Assembly (NCBI GenBank): GCA_019915015.1
Contig: JAHBBC010000009.1
Coordinates: forward strand, 124,001 to 188,000
DNA length: 64,000 nucleotides
DNA from: Auriscalpium vulgare
Lineage: Eukaryota > Basidiomycota > Agaricomycetes > Russulales > Auriscalpiaceae
Reading direction: 5' to 3'
The notes beneath the pieces were generated by a model. The model was not told the origin of the DNA. It was given only the letters and a program-made list of their open reading frames with translations, and made no database searches. Of the stretch, positions 56,101-64,000 are shown piece by piece. A program made the translations under genes and the position numbers. How positions within the stretch are numbered: position 1 is the first letter of the stretch; every line of letters starts with the position of its first letter.

Positions 56101-56818
56101 TGCACATTTCGACGTACGACAAGCCCTATACAAGTCCTGCGATGGAGAACAGAATCGCTGGTCGACAGCGGCGCACACCGTTTTCTGGTCCGAGCGACTG
56201 ACGACTCGCCGTCGCATGGGTTGCTCGCCCTACTTCGCTGTTACAGGCTGCCACCCGCTGATTCCACTCGATATCTCGGAGGCGACGTACCTTCTTCCTG
56301 CACCAACATCGATCCTCTCGACCACCGATCTCATCGCGCGCCGCGCTATAGCACTGCAGAAACGACATGAACATGTCGCAGAACTTCGCTCAACAGTATA
56401 TGAACATCGGCTTGCCGCCGCGAAACGTTTTGAGCAAGAACACGCCGCTACCATCCGAGATTTCGACTTCAAGCAAGGAGCGCTAGTGCTTATTCGTCAC
56501 ACAGCAATCGAGAAGTCGCTGAACCGCAAGATGCGCGCTCGGTACCTTGGTCCGCTCGTAGTCATATCAAGGAACCGTGGAGGTGCCTATCTTGTCGCCG
56601 AGCTCGACGGTTCGGTTTTCGATCGCCCTATAGCAGCATTCCGAGTCATCCCATTCTTTGCACGCAAGGAGATTAAGCTCAGTCTCGACGCTATCGACAT
56701 AGACACAGCCCGACTCCGTGACCTCGAAGCCTCGCAGTCCCTAGGAGATGACGACGATCTTGAAACACTACCAATCGCCGAAAACGACGAGCCCGATCAT
56801 GCACAAGTTGAAGACTAG
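53096..56818 (+). CDS. Gypsy Pol: reverse transcriptase, RNase H, integrase
   Basis: Frame open from 53096, overlapping the end of Gag by 71 bases in the +1 frame; the first recognisable Pol residues start about 53110 and numbering below counts from 53285. Reverse transcriptase: PIPPGIYKEVC, RSRWFCVAKKDGKSLRIVHSL, PFGAQRLVTLPMGWTNS and VPYIDDV (D337, D338). RNase H: PVILAVDSSYIAIGY and HVPGISHGPDGLSR. Integrase: zinc finger HDRAGHRG...CLICQ, then D845 (YVDTMH), D903 (VTDNGGPF) and E938 (NGIVERAHF). The C-terminal end is acidic, with no chromodomain that I can see. All motifs are intact. Confidence 0.93.
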   Translation, partial: RPCLRSPEGSIDFESPLRQYSLLEHLADGEEVALILEGDDQNVRAIAYTTLDSADESSLQFAYLTASDVRSLLPDHAMPSSFTLLSPDSAPTIAATRPTFPTASKPNICSHTLPEFSPDTPDLPTRSTFAKRKYKPVSQKVKPILGSVAEEFRIIRDIKGDPLASLPYLPTHPTPFTPTGRYTQERKGTVDRQECYAFLQPAERDLLHHVIAVHNDAFAWDDTERGSFKREFFPPVQIPVVPHTPWVQRNIPIPPGIYKEVCALIRRKMDAGTYEPSNSSYRSRWFCVAKKDGKSLRIVHSLEPLNAVTIAHSGVPPTPEHLAEQFGGRACGGILDLYVGYDERLIDERSRDLTTFQTPFGAQRLVTLPMGWTNSVPIFHDDVTHILQPEIPAITVPYIDDVPLKGPATEYPDENGIAEAIPENAGIRRFVWEHFQNVNRILQRMKYSGGTFSGTKSILISREFTVLGHRCTPEGRRPDDSTVSVIRNWGPCKDLSDVRAFLGTIGVCRIFIDSFAKRAHVLTHLTRKGVPFEFGPQHIAAQEDLKAALLASPALRAIDYESPDPVILAVDSSYIAIGYILAQDVETPKRKIRYVNRFGSITLNDRERRFSQPKLEIYGLFRSLRTLRLYLIGVRNLIVEVDATAIKGMLKNPDLVPSASINRWILAIITFHFVLRHVPGISHGPDGLSRHRDESPKQSEHDDDFDDWLDNVHGFLHIIYPSPSAFRLRILAPPTHPSPILATFSQTEDGPEISEEEVPELSYDDVPRSDSAKAHDKRVQAVHDWHENPVRPAQMSEAELATFIRYATRFFIDDTRLWRRSPDGAHKLVIQPASRLRVLAECHDRAGHRGIFATKSLIQERFWWPASEADIMWYVRSCLICQQRQKRQVLMRPTVAPPAALFAKIYVDTMHMPPSNGYRYIVQGRCSLTHYPEFRLLRRETAKAIADWVFEDILCRWGSLSEIVTDNGGPFVKALDYLSKKYNVRHIRISGYNSRANGIVERAHFDVRQALYKSCDGEQNRWSTAAHTVFWSERLTTRRRMGCSPYFAVTGCHPLIPLDISEATYLLPAPTSILSTTDLIARRAIALQKRHEHVAELRSTVYEHRLAAAKRFEQEHAATIRDFDFKQGALVLIRHTAIEKSLNRKMRARYLGPLVVISRNRGGAYLVAELDGSVFDRPIAAFRVIPFFARKEIKLSLDAIDIDTARLRDLEASQSLGDDDDLETLPIAENDEPDHAQVED

Positions 56819-57070
56819 GCACCAGTCAAACATCGCCAGGATACCCTTTCGTTTGCCAATGACTTCCCTTTATTTCCCTCTATCTGTTTCACCCTTTTCC
56901 CAGTTCATTTTGTTCATCTCACTATTCCAGAGACCAAGAAGGGACATTTTACCTATGTGATTACTTCTCCTATGCCTTCCCTTTTTGCTCCGTTTCATCG
57001 CCACACTTCCCCGAGATCTAGGACGCACTCGCCAACGGCATACGCAATGACCGAGGACGGTCAAGACTTC

Positions 57071-57083
57071 AGTGAGGAGGAGA
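57071..57083 (+). other. Gypsy polypurine tract
   Basis: AGTGAGGAGGAGA directly before the 3' LTR; primes plus-strand DNA. Confidence 0.7.
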
Positions 57084-58679
57084 TGATACGCCTGCTACGC
57101 GTGTGGCTACTGTTTGCGCATTTTCGATGCACTGTGGCACTCGCACAGTGGCTCCGACCGTTGCCATGCATCCCCGACTCTATCGTTCTCGCCGAAACAC
57201 TCGCACAACAGCTAGCTCTGTAGCTGTCCGCGCAATCGTTCGCTGCAGTTCGCCGACGCTCGCTCTCACTCGCACATCATCCTACGACAGTCGCCGAAGT
57301 CACGCCACGTCCCCTGCACCCTAGTCACTCATCAGCAGTCAGACAATGTTCTCCCAAGGTCGCACCGACTCGCTATACGTTCAGGCGTGCATACACAGCT
57401 CGTGCACACTCGCACTCGACATCGCTGCTTCGCCCGAGCATCGCTACACGTTTGCATCGTTCGCCTGAGCCAGCCACGTCATCGCCGAGGTCGCCCGACT
57501 CGTCCGAGCATCTAGAGCAATCCATCAACTGCATAGTCCGTCGGATCTTGGCCATGTCTCACATCAATTAGCCCACATCACCGAAGCCAGAGCCATGAGA
57601 TAGCAACCCCGTCCACGTCGTCGCAGTCGTTCGCCGGCGCTCGCCTGTACTCAGCGGACACAGCTGCACATGCCCGACCTCCCAGCGACTCAGAGATACA
57701 GCGCAGACTCGCAGACCATCGAGCTATTGCCCAGCGACATCGGAGACGATCCCCGAGCCCGAGACATCAGCGGACCGATTGCGGTTGCATCCCGAGCATC
57801 CCGGAGGTTTCGCCGAAGATAGCATCATAGTTGCGCCTAGACCGTCGCGATACTGTCCCCTCATGTCGCAGCCGTTCGCCGACGTTCGCCTATGTTCAGC
57901 GAGCTCAGCTACACGTCTAGGGTCTCTCAGCAACTCGCCAACGATACAGTGACTCGCTGAACATCGAGATATCACTCAGCAACGCAGGAGACAGTGCCCA
58001 AGCCCGAGCCATCAGTGACCCGGATCAACGACTACTTTTGACGCGTCGCTGATGCGCCCCGAGTGTCCCGGAGACTTTGCTGGAGATATCTCCGCTTTTG
58101 TGTCTAGGCCCTTGATATCTCTTCTCTCTCATTCGCTATAATTCGCCGATGCTTCGCACGGCTTCGCTGACTGCATCGCATGACTCGTGTAGCTACTCCG
58201 ACGCATTTTCCCATGTATAAGTGTAGCTAGCAGCGTCTGCATGCAATAGGAACTTCTCCCCCCCAGAGACAGCACCTCAAACCTCGAGAACTATCGTCTT
58301 TCATCTTCGCAGCGCATCGTTTAGCCCTTTTATCGACATCGACATTGCATTCACCTTCGCAGCGCATCGTTTACGCACTTGCATATTGAGAACCTTCGCC
58401 CTATCGTCGCCCATCGTCGCCCAGCGTCGCCTATCGTCCCCAACCTTCGCCCTACCTCCCCGACTCTCGCTACGCCACCCCAAGCCTTGTATTGCCGCCC
58501 ACACCTTCGCCGACACTCACCCCCCATTCCCCGTCGCTCGCTACACTTCCCCAGTGACAGCTGCGACTCTCCGAGCCCCCTGGTAGACCTGGGACACGCC
58601 CCCCAACTAAAACAGTACTACTCGACGAGCAGGGTTTGGTTTTGTCATCTGACCGCCTGTCCGACGAGTTTGGTCATCA
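57084..58679 (+). repeat. Gypsy 3' LTR (1596 bases)
   Basis: Same length as the 5' LTR and, as far as I can compare by eye, identical. Confidence 0.93.
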
Positions 58680-58683
58680 GCGG

Positions 58684-59273
58684 CCACGCCCGGTCAAAAG
58701 CACTGGCAAGGTCTCCTGCATATCGCGCGCTATCTCAAAGGGACTCGCCACTTTGTGCTCCGCCTGGGTGGTAATGCGCCTATGCGTCTGGAGGGTGCCG
58801 TCGATGCCAGCCACGGTGGTGACCCTGGCCCGCTAGGCTCGCGGCGATCCATCTCGGGCTATGCGTTCTCATTCGGTGGCGGTGTGCTCTCCTGGAGTGC
58901 GAAACGGCAGGCGTCCACTTCGGTCTCCACTTGCGAGTCTGAGTATATCGCTGCTGCGCACGCTGCCAAGGAGGCGCTTTGGCTCCGCTCCGTAACCGCG
59001 CAGCTGGACTTTCCTCCCGAAGGACCGACGCTCATCGCGTGCGACAATGAAAGCGCGGAAGGTCTCACCAAACACCAGTCCAACCATCAGCGGAGCAAGC
59101 ACATTGACATTCAATACCACTTCACGCGTGAACACGTCGAGCGCCAGGAGCTTTCCTACTATCACATCTCTGGCAAAGACAACCTCGCCGACATCTTCAC
59201 GAAGGCTCTGCCGCGCCCTGCGCATCAAAAGCTCCGCCTGCTGCTGGGTGTCCTCGATCCGTCTGACTCTTGA
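58684..59273 (+). CDS. Copia reverse transcriptase/RNase H, 3' part
   Basis: Continuation of 47706-48918 after the gypsy. Encodes the connection block (QGLLHIARYLKGT) and RNase H: VDASHGGD, RRSISGYAF, TSVSTCESEYIAAA, CDNESAEGL, HIDIQYHF and DIFTKALP. Stop at 59271-59273. No frame damage inside this part. Confidence 0.9.
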
Positions 59274-59330
59274 GGAGGAGTTTGGCGGTCTTGCGCACTT
59301 TCAGGAGGAGTGTCTCGCACTGTCCATCGT

Positions 59331-59339
59331 GAGGAGGAG
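59331..59339 (+). other. Copia polypurine tract
   Basis: GAGGAGGAG directly before the 3' LTR. Confidence 0.65.
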
Positions 59340-59668
59340 TGTTGATTGTTGTCCGGGTACACGGTGCACAGTGACGAGATTGGTTCCGTCCAGATTGAGT
59401 CGACTGTCGCCGGATTCGTTTGTTTCCTTCCGTTCCTTCCATGGACTCTTTCACATGTTTTGCGTACGGTATTTGAACATCGTCTGTACGCTACACTCCT
59501 CACTCGCTTTCCCCTTCATCCGAGTGAGGTATGCTTTCATTGTTCGTCTCATTCCCTGACGCTATGGCTCACTGTATCTACAGACTCTTACTCTAGTGTC
59601 AGGTACTGAATAGACTCGCTTTCCCCTTCATCCGAGTGAGACTCTTACTCTAGTGTCAGATTTCAACA
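59340..59668 (+). repeat. Copia 3' LTR
   Basis: 329 bases, identical to the 5' LTR by eye; followed by CCCTG. Confidence 0.95.
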
Positions 59669-59673
59669 CCCTG

Positions 59674-61586
59674 CAGAGTCTTCAAGGGCCTGCAGTGGTT
59701 TCAAGAGATTGCGGGGCTTGCAAGGACGTCCAGCCAAAGTATTTCCATTGCAATTACATATGTACATTGTTCTACATAGCACTCGCACGAGAGAACAGGA
59801 ATACGACAGCACGAGCACGAGAACGCGGCGAACAGAGCACTAGCACGGAAGCAGAAAAGCGAAAGTGAGTGCCGAGCACAGTGTGCAGATGAAAAATACC
59901 GACTCACTTGCGCTTCATCCTTCCTTCCCGTCTTGCAGCTGCGTGACGTCTTCGACGGATGTGGGTTCTCTTCGTTCGAGCGGCGACGGCGGAGGTGAGT
60001 TCAACGACTCGCTACATCATCTTCGTCCTCCGCATCGGAGGCGCGCCCGCGACTTACATAGGGACCACTGCGACGGGATGACGGGCTCTGGTGAGGCCAT
60101 TCATTAATAGAGATATATGCGCATGGTTTCACTCACCGAACGCAAAATCCACATTGGGAAGGCTCTTGTGAACACCCGGCAGGAGGGGCGCAATCTCCGC
60201 GTACACCTGTGTGTATTAGTCCTGGAGATCCTGTGGGCTGTCCGCAGCGACGCGTAAGTGCATTGGCAAGGTCGACAAAAGCACTTACATGTACGTGGTC
60301 ATACGGGCAAAAAGGATCGGTCAGTCGGGGAATGCCACGGGCAGACGTCACGTCATGTATTCGTCTTTTGACTAAGCGTCAGAGCTGGGGATCCGGCGGT
60401 AAGAAACAGCGCAGCATATATGCGGGAACTTGAAGGACGTACTCTGTCTCTTCTGCCCCGCGCCTTCTGCTCACTTTGGCCCTCGTGCGGGTCGATGCCT
60501 TCAATTTGGCCGAGGACCTCTCTTGGTCATTCCTTACAGAATATGAGAACAAGGTGAGCACAGAGTAAGGGCGGAAGGTGACGAAAGTACGTACTGCACC
60601 TTCTGCTTGGCCTCGAGCTCTTCTGTGCGCTGCGAGCGCGTCGTATCCGGAGTCGGAGTAGTTGTTGGAGCCAGACTCAATTTATCGATTGGGAATGGCC
60701 GGGGAGTGAGGAGGAAGGCATGGTGGTGGTGAGAGGGCAAGAGAGAATGGCGCGACGGTCTGGCGTTCCACGCGACACGTCATATACGTCATAGCTACCA
60801 CGTGACCGTCTCGACTTCGTCTTCTCTCGGCGGTCACAACTAGTACGCTGCATCTGCGACTTGCTCTCTGCACTACGTCCACTCTTCGATCTGGCCAGCC
60901 CGCGAGACTGCGCAGCAATGTAACAAGTCGTCTGGCTTCGCGGCTCACCAGGTGCGTCTTTAGTGTGATTTTTTTGTGTATCAAGTTCTGCCTAACCGCT
61001 CTTGCTGCCACGTCAGCGCGGACGCACTCGCCATTCATGCAAATGGCGACACACCGGCGTAGCACACAATTGGGGCTCCCAGGTGTGTTTTCAATCTCGT
61101 TGTTGTGTACTGGCTCGCCATTTTCACTCTAACACCCTCTGCGTCGAACGCATGGCTCGGTTTTGACTGCCGTTTGGCGCCGTTTACTGATTGTTTTTGT
61201 TCTATCTAAGTAGTCCGTGCTATCTAGTCCGTGACAATCTGGGAGTACATGCCCTACGCGCCCATACGCCGCTGATGGCTTTTGACTGCATACTCTTCGG
61301 AAGACGGGCGATGATGTCGCCCCTGCGCGCAGCCGCGGTTGCGACTCGGAGGAGCCTGCCCTTTTGACGACTAACGAGTGAAGGTGCCGGAGGACCTACT
61401 CCCGTATGCGCTGTATTTCTCTTTGTCCAAACTTTGCTCACCGTTACGTCCCAGACAACACCGCGCCACGCGTTGCCGCCTGTCTCGTGCGACCTCGTCA
61501 CGCTCACGTTCCTCACCATCTTATCAACCATCCTCATCCATGTCATCAGCCGTGAACGAGCCTGCGCATGCAGAGCGTGCTCCATG
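59674..61586. other. Region with weak minus-strand exon candidates
   Basis: On the minus strand between about 60740 and 60100, short open pieces with good splice borders (KQKVQ then GTACGT near 60595; RNDQERSSAKLKAST; RLTDPFCPYDHVH then GTAAGT near 60280; VYAEIAPLLPGVHKSLPNVDFAFG) could be exons of one gene, but I cannot join them in one frame or name a family. Nothing recognised from 60750 to 61586. Confidence 0.35.
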
Positions 61587-62742
61587 CGCCCGAGCGTGAA
61601 GACAAAGAAGAAGCTCGCCGCGGATGCCGACGTGCGCAGGCTCTCGGCGTCCTCCGCCAGTGGCTCTTCAACTGCGGTGTGCGCTCGTCGCCCTCTGTGT
61701 CACCACGTTAAATGCCGTTGTGACAGCCACCAGACATCGATGAGAGAAAGGATGTAGTCACCTATCTAGCAGTGACGGTTGTTGACGACGATGAAGACGA
61801 GGAACCGGTTTGCGCGGACCCGCGCTGCGGTGAAGGAAGCAAAGAGAACCGTCTACGGCCGAGGACGAGGATACGGGGCAGGAGAAGGAAGTTGAGGTGG
61901 TGAAAAAGGCAGTCCCGAAGAAGCGCATGAGAATAAGCGCGAGCCGGCCGCGCTCGCGCAAGGCGAGCTTGGTCGTCGCGTACCCTGCTTCCCATCTGCC
62001 CGTGTTTGGTCATCCACTTGATCCGTTGGTGCGTGCCACCTTCCTTCCGGCATGACTCTCATTTCTCTCCGCTCATGTACCCACAGCATCCTGGACGCCA
62101 TTTTCTCCCATCCCAACCCCGGCCCGCACAATCTCGCCTTCGACGGCGCGTCCATTCTCTCTGACTGAACGTATGGTGTGTTCCCGTTGCCGTCGGACTC
62201 CAAGATGGCGCGCCGTGAGGCCGCGGAGAAGCAAGCACGCGGACTACACTGCGCAGCTCGCGCTGCCGCCCGACCTCGGAAGGCGCCCCACACATGCTTA
62301 GCGAGGATACTCGACTTTTTATCTGCCGCAGCGGATAACCTTCTCACTCCCTCGCTTGCTCGCGAAGCTGTCGAGTGGAGGAATATCACGTTAACATGTC
62401 AGGTAAGTAAAGTCGTTGTTCGTTTTGCCACAAGCTAACCCGTGCACAGGTTTGCCGACCGCGATCACTTCATGGGGATTCGAGGCGGTGGAATAAGTAC
62501 CTAAGACGACGACGAAGATGACGCTGTGGCTACTTACTCTTCTCCGAGAACGGGACAGCAGCTCATTGGGCAAGGACGGCGAGAGCGAGATCAGCGGTGA
62601 CGGAGGGCGAGTGCGGCGATGACGAAGGCGGCTCAGACGGCAACGGCGAGGGATGCGGCTCGGACGACGCCGGTAGTGCTAGTGAGGACGGCAACAACGA
62701 GGACGAGGACATCCTCGCTGTCCATGGATTTGCTGATGTGTA
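61587..62742 (+). pseudogene. Eroded gene, family not recognised
   Basis: Plus-strand pieces look protein-like but change frame: MRPSVKTKKKLAADADVRR, then VVDDDEDEEPV, KEAKRTVYGRGRG, VVKKAVPKKRMRISASRPRS, SHLPVFGHPLDPLV, AREAVEWRNITLTC, and an acidic end SASEDGNNEDEDILAVHGF to a stop near 62742. Basic N-terminal and very acidic C-terminal parts suggest a nuclear protein. At least three frame changes that introns do not explain. Confidence 0.4.
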
Positions 62743-62779
62743 GTATAGTACTGTAACATATTATACGCTGACCATCAGA

Positions 62780-62985
62780 CTTGTGATCAGCTGACAAGCC
62801 GCCTATCAGCCTTGCGTCCAGTTGACAGCCCTGCGCCAGACTTGCGGCAAGGCTGTAAGCCCACTGCTAGCCTTGCACCCAGGCTGTAACCCGTTCGCCA
62901 GGCTGGCAACGTGCTTGTGACCCTACGCCAGCGCTTGCAACCGCGCCACGTGGCTGGTGGCCGCTACCAGCCGTCGCAACTTTTC
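62780..62985 (+). repeat. Degenerate minisatellite, period about 30 bases
   Basis: Repeats of CGCCAG(A/C)CTTGC(G/A) followed by AGGCTGTAA(G/C)CCC or GCTGGCAAC, six or more diverged units. Related in sequence to 43540-43734 and in the same position, upstream of an F-box gene. Confidence 0.6.
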
Positions 62986-63173
62986 AGTACTTTTGCTGAT
63001 GTTCCCGCACTCAATTCCCTGTCCTTCCCTGTCCTTCCCAAGTCCTTCCTGCCTTCGACCTCAGCACAGCCAAACGCGCTCAGCACTGGTTCCCACCCAC
63101 CATCATCACCTCCAAACCACTTCAGCACAATCTTGGAGCGGAATCGTATTCTCAACGCGCGCGGTCAGCAATC

Positions 63174-63639
63174 ATGGAGGATGAGGTGGAACAAACTACT
63201 GGCGAGAGGTGTGTGACGAACGCATCTCGATCGATCTCTTGCTCACGCAGCAGTCAGCGCCATGAACTTCTGGTCGTCGACCCTTCGTTCACGACTATCA
63301 TTTCTTCCCGGGCGGTCTCCAAAAACTGCTCTAGCAAGGCTGACGAGCGAACGGGCCGCTGTGACGTCCCTGCTGGCTACCCTGGACACCCATATCAACG
63401 CATGCGCACCTGTTTCGCGCCTCCCACCCGAGCTTCTGCGCCGCGTCTTCTCTGTTCTTGTGGGCCTGGAGTTTGAGGGCGGTCGACACATGGACGGGTT
63501 CCCAAGCACCATGCTGTGGGTACGGTTGTCGCATGTCTGCCGGCACTGGCGAGACGTCGCCCTCAACGACCCGACGTTCTGGGCGACTTTGAATCTCCCA
63601 CTGCCCCCGCGGTGGGCAGATGCGGTAATCGGCTTATGA
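63174..63639 (+). pseudogene. Truncated F-box gene, paralogue of the gene at 13064
   Basis: Exons 63174-63208 and 63258-63639, 138 aa. Same small first exon and FWSSTLRSRLS block as the gene at 13064; F-box SRLPPELLRRVFSVL and WVRLSHVCRHWRDVALNDPTFW follow. Similarity ends after PLPPRWADAVI at about 63628, where the paralogue continues for 450 residues; two codons later comes a stop. The following sequence belongs to a transporter exon, so a rearrangement cut the gene. Whether the 138-aa F-box-only product is used is unknown. Confidence 0.75.
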
Positions 63640-63779
63640 AATCTAATCGACTCAAGCATAGACTCTTATTTTCAACAGTATGTGATCGACAAAGGCACGG
63701 ACCGCACATTCGCGCTCTACACTGTGAGAGTTTGTGCATCTTTGAGTCTCTCCGACACTGCTGACCGCTCCGCCGCCAG

Positions 63780-64000
63780 CCCGCCATCCTGTGCGGCGCA
63801 GCAATACCCGGGGGCATACTCTCCAATTTGGTCGCGACACAGTGCCGCACGAGTCACTCGGTTGCAGTCATCATGGTGTTCATGTTCGCCTTCTTACTGC
63901 CGTTTTTCCCGAAGACAAGCACCGGCATTGTGCTGTGTGCCATCATCTATGGGGCACTCGCAGGCGCATGTACGACCGATCTCCGCTTCGTTGCGCTGCG
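63780..64000 (+). CDS. MFS transporter (monocarboxylate-transporter-like), partial
   Basis: Exon starts after a good acceptor (CTGACCG...CCGCCAG). It encodes AAIPGGILSNLVATQ, then two hydrophobic helices VAVIMVFMFAFLLPFF and GIVLCAIIYGALAGACT, the arrangement of transmembrane helices 8-11 of fungal MCT-like MFS proteins (GRxxPGxxAD...YGxxSGA). It runs off the window. Upstream exons are not seen next to it; the donor at 63680 (TTCAACA then GTATGT) could belong to a preceding exon of about 20 codons. With the truncated F-box gene directly upstream, it may be a 5'-truncated fragment. Confidence 0.6.

Larger units (their letters stand above)
48919..58679 (+). mobile_element. Ty3/gypsy retrotransposon, complete, nested in copia
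   Basis: 9761 bases between GCGG at 48915-48918 and 58680-58683. LTRs of 1596 bases (48919-50514, 57084-58679; TGATACG...GGTCATCA) look identical. Joining 48918 to 58684 restores the copia frame (SAFAATPGQKHWQG), so the 4-base duplication is proven by reading frame. Gag and pol frames are open. This is the youngest event in this block. Confidence 0.95.
43735..59668 (+). mobile_element. Ty1/copia retrotransposon, full length, with nested gypsy
   Basis: Bounded by CCCTG at 43730-43734 and 59669-59673. The LTRs (43735-44063 and 59340-59668, both 329 bases, TGTTGA...TTCAACA) look identical base for base, so insertion is recent. Length without the gypsy is about 6.2 kb. Order gag, protease, integrase, reverse transcriptase, RNase H is that of copia. 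The reverse transcriptase/RNase H part is cut by a gypsy element at 48919-58679. Confidence 0.95.

Noticed and set aside
49208..58516. Small open frames inside the gypsy LTRs (for example 49559-49810, 57724-57975)
   Set aside because: Identical in both LTRs, no family similarity, composition typical of LTR sequence.

Overview
The window looks like a transposon-packed piece of an Agaricomycete (mushroom-forming basidiomycete) genome. The genes have many introns of about 45-65 bases with GT-AG (one GC-AG) borders. The families present (Tnp2, KDZ transposase, TET/JBP dioxygenase, basidiomycete-type gypsy and copia, F-box proteins) are typical of these fungi. I found element borders by pairing terminal repeats with target-site duplications (TSDs). 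About 80 percent of the window is mobile DNA, in three nested blocks, each with a young look (intact genes, or identical long terminal repeats).

Layout. 1-1505: flank without a clear gene. 1506-12740: a Tnp2 (CACTA-superfamily) transposon with intact transposase and partner genes and 3-base TSD AAG. Its right terminal inverted repeat (TIR) is split by a complete PIF/Harbinger element (8398-12703, TSD TGA, 332/335-base TIRs). 13064-14857: an F-box gene. 16780-18466 and 42884-43270: two halves of one F-box gene, both on the minus strand. Between them, at 18467-42883, lies a 24.4-kb KDZ transposon flanked by a 9-base TSD, ACGGACAGA. Removing it restores a single 2001-base reading frame. 43735-59668: a copia retrotransposon (TSD CCCTG) whose reverse transcriptase gene holds a complete gypsy element (48919-58679, TSD GCGG). 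59674-64000: gene remnants, a third F-box gene that is truncated, and the start of an MFS transporter exon running off the window.

The 24.4-kb KDZ element is the most interesting object. It encodes an intact KDZ transposase (1109 aa), a TET/JBP-family 5-methylcytosine dioxygenase (417 aa) with its iron and 2-oxoglutarate ligands, and three further intact genes (430, 617 and 813 aa). The 617-aa product looks like an HMG-box protein with Arg-Gly repeats. The element also carries a decayed aldose 1-epimerase gene that looks captured from a host. Near both ends are tandem arrays of an 18-19 base unit with a palindromic ATGCAT core, next to tRNA-like sequences with A and B boxes that point outward. 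The KDZ-TET association is known from the literature; the exact borders, the arrays and the mirrored tRNA-like modules are read here from the sequence. A working model (inference) is that the arrays bind the transposase, and that the dioxygenase and the DNA-binding partner keep them unmethylated.

Exon coordinates were derived by hand from splice signals and reading frame. The sums of exon lengths are exact multiples of three for all the main multi-exon genes, which supports the models but does not prove them.
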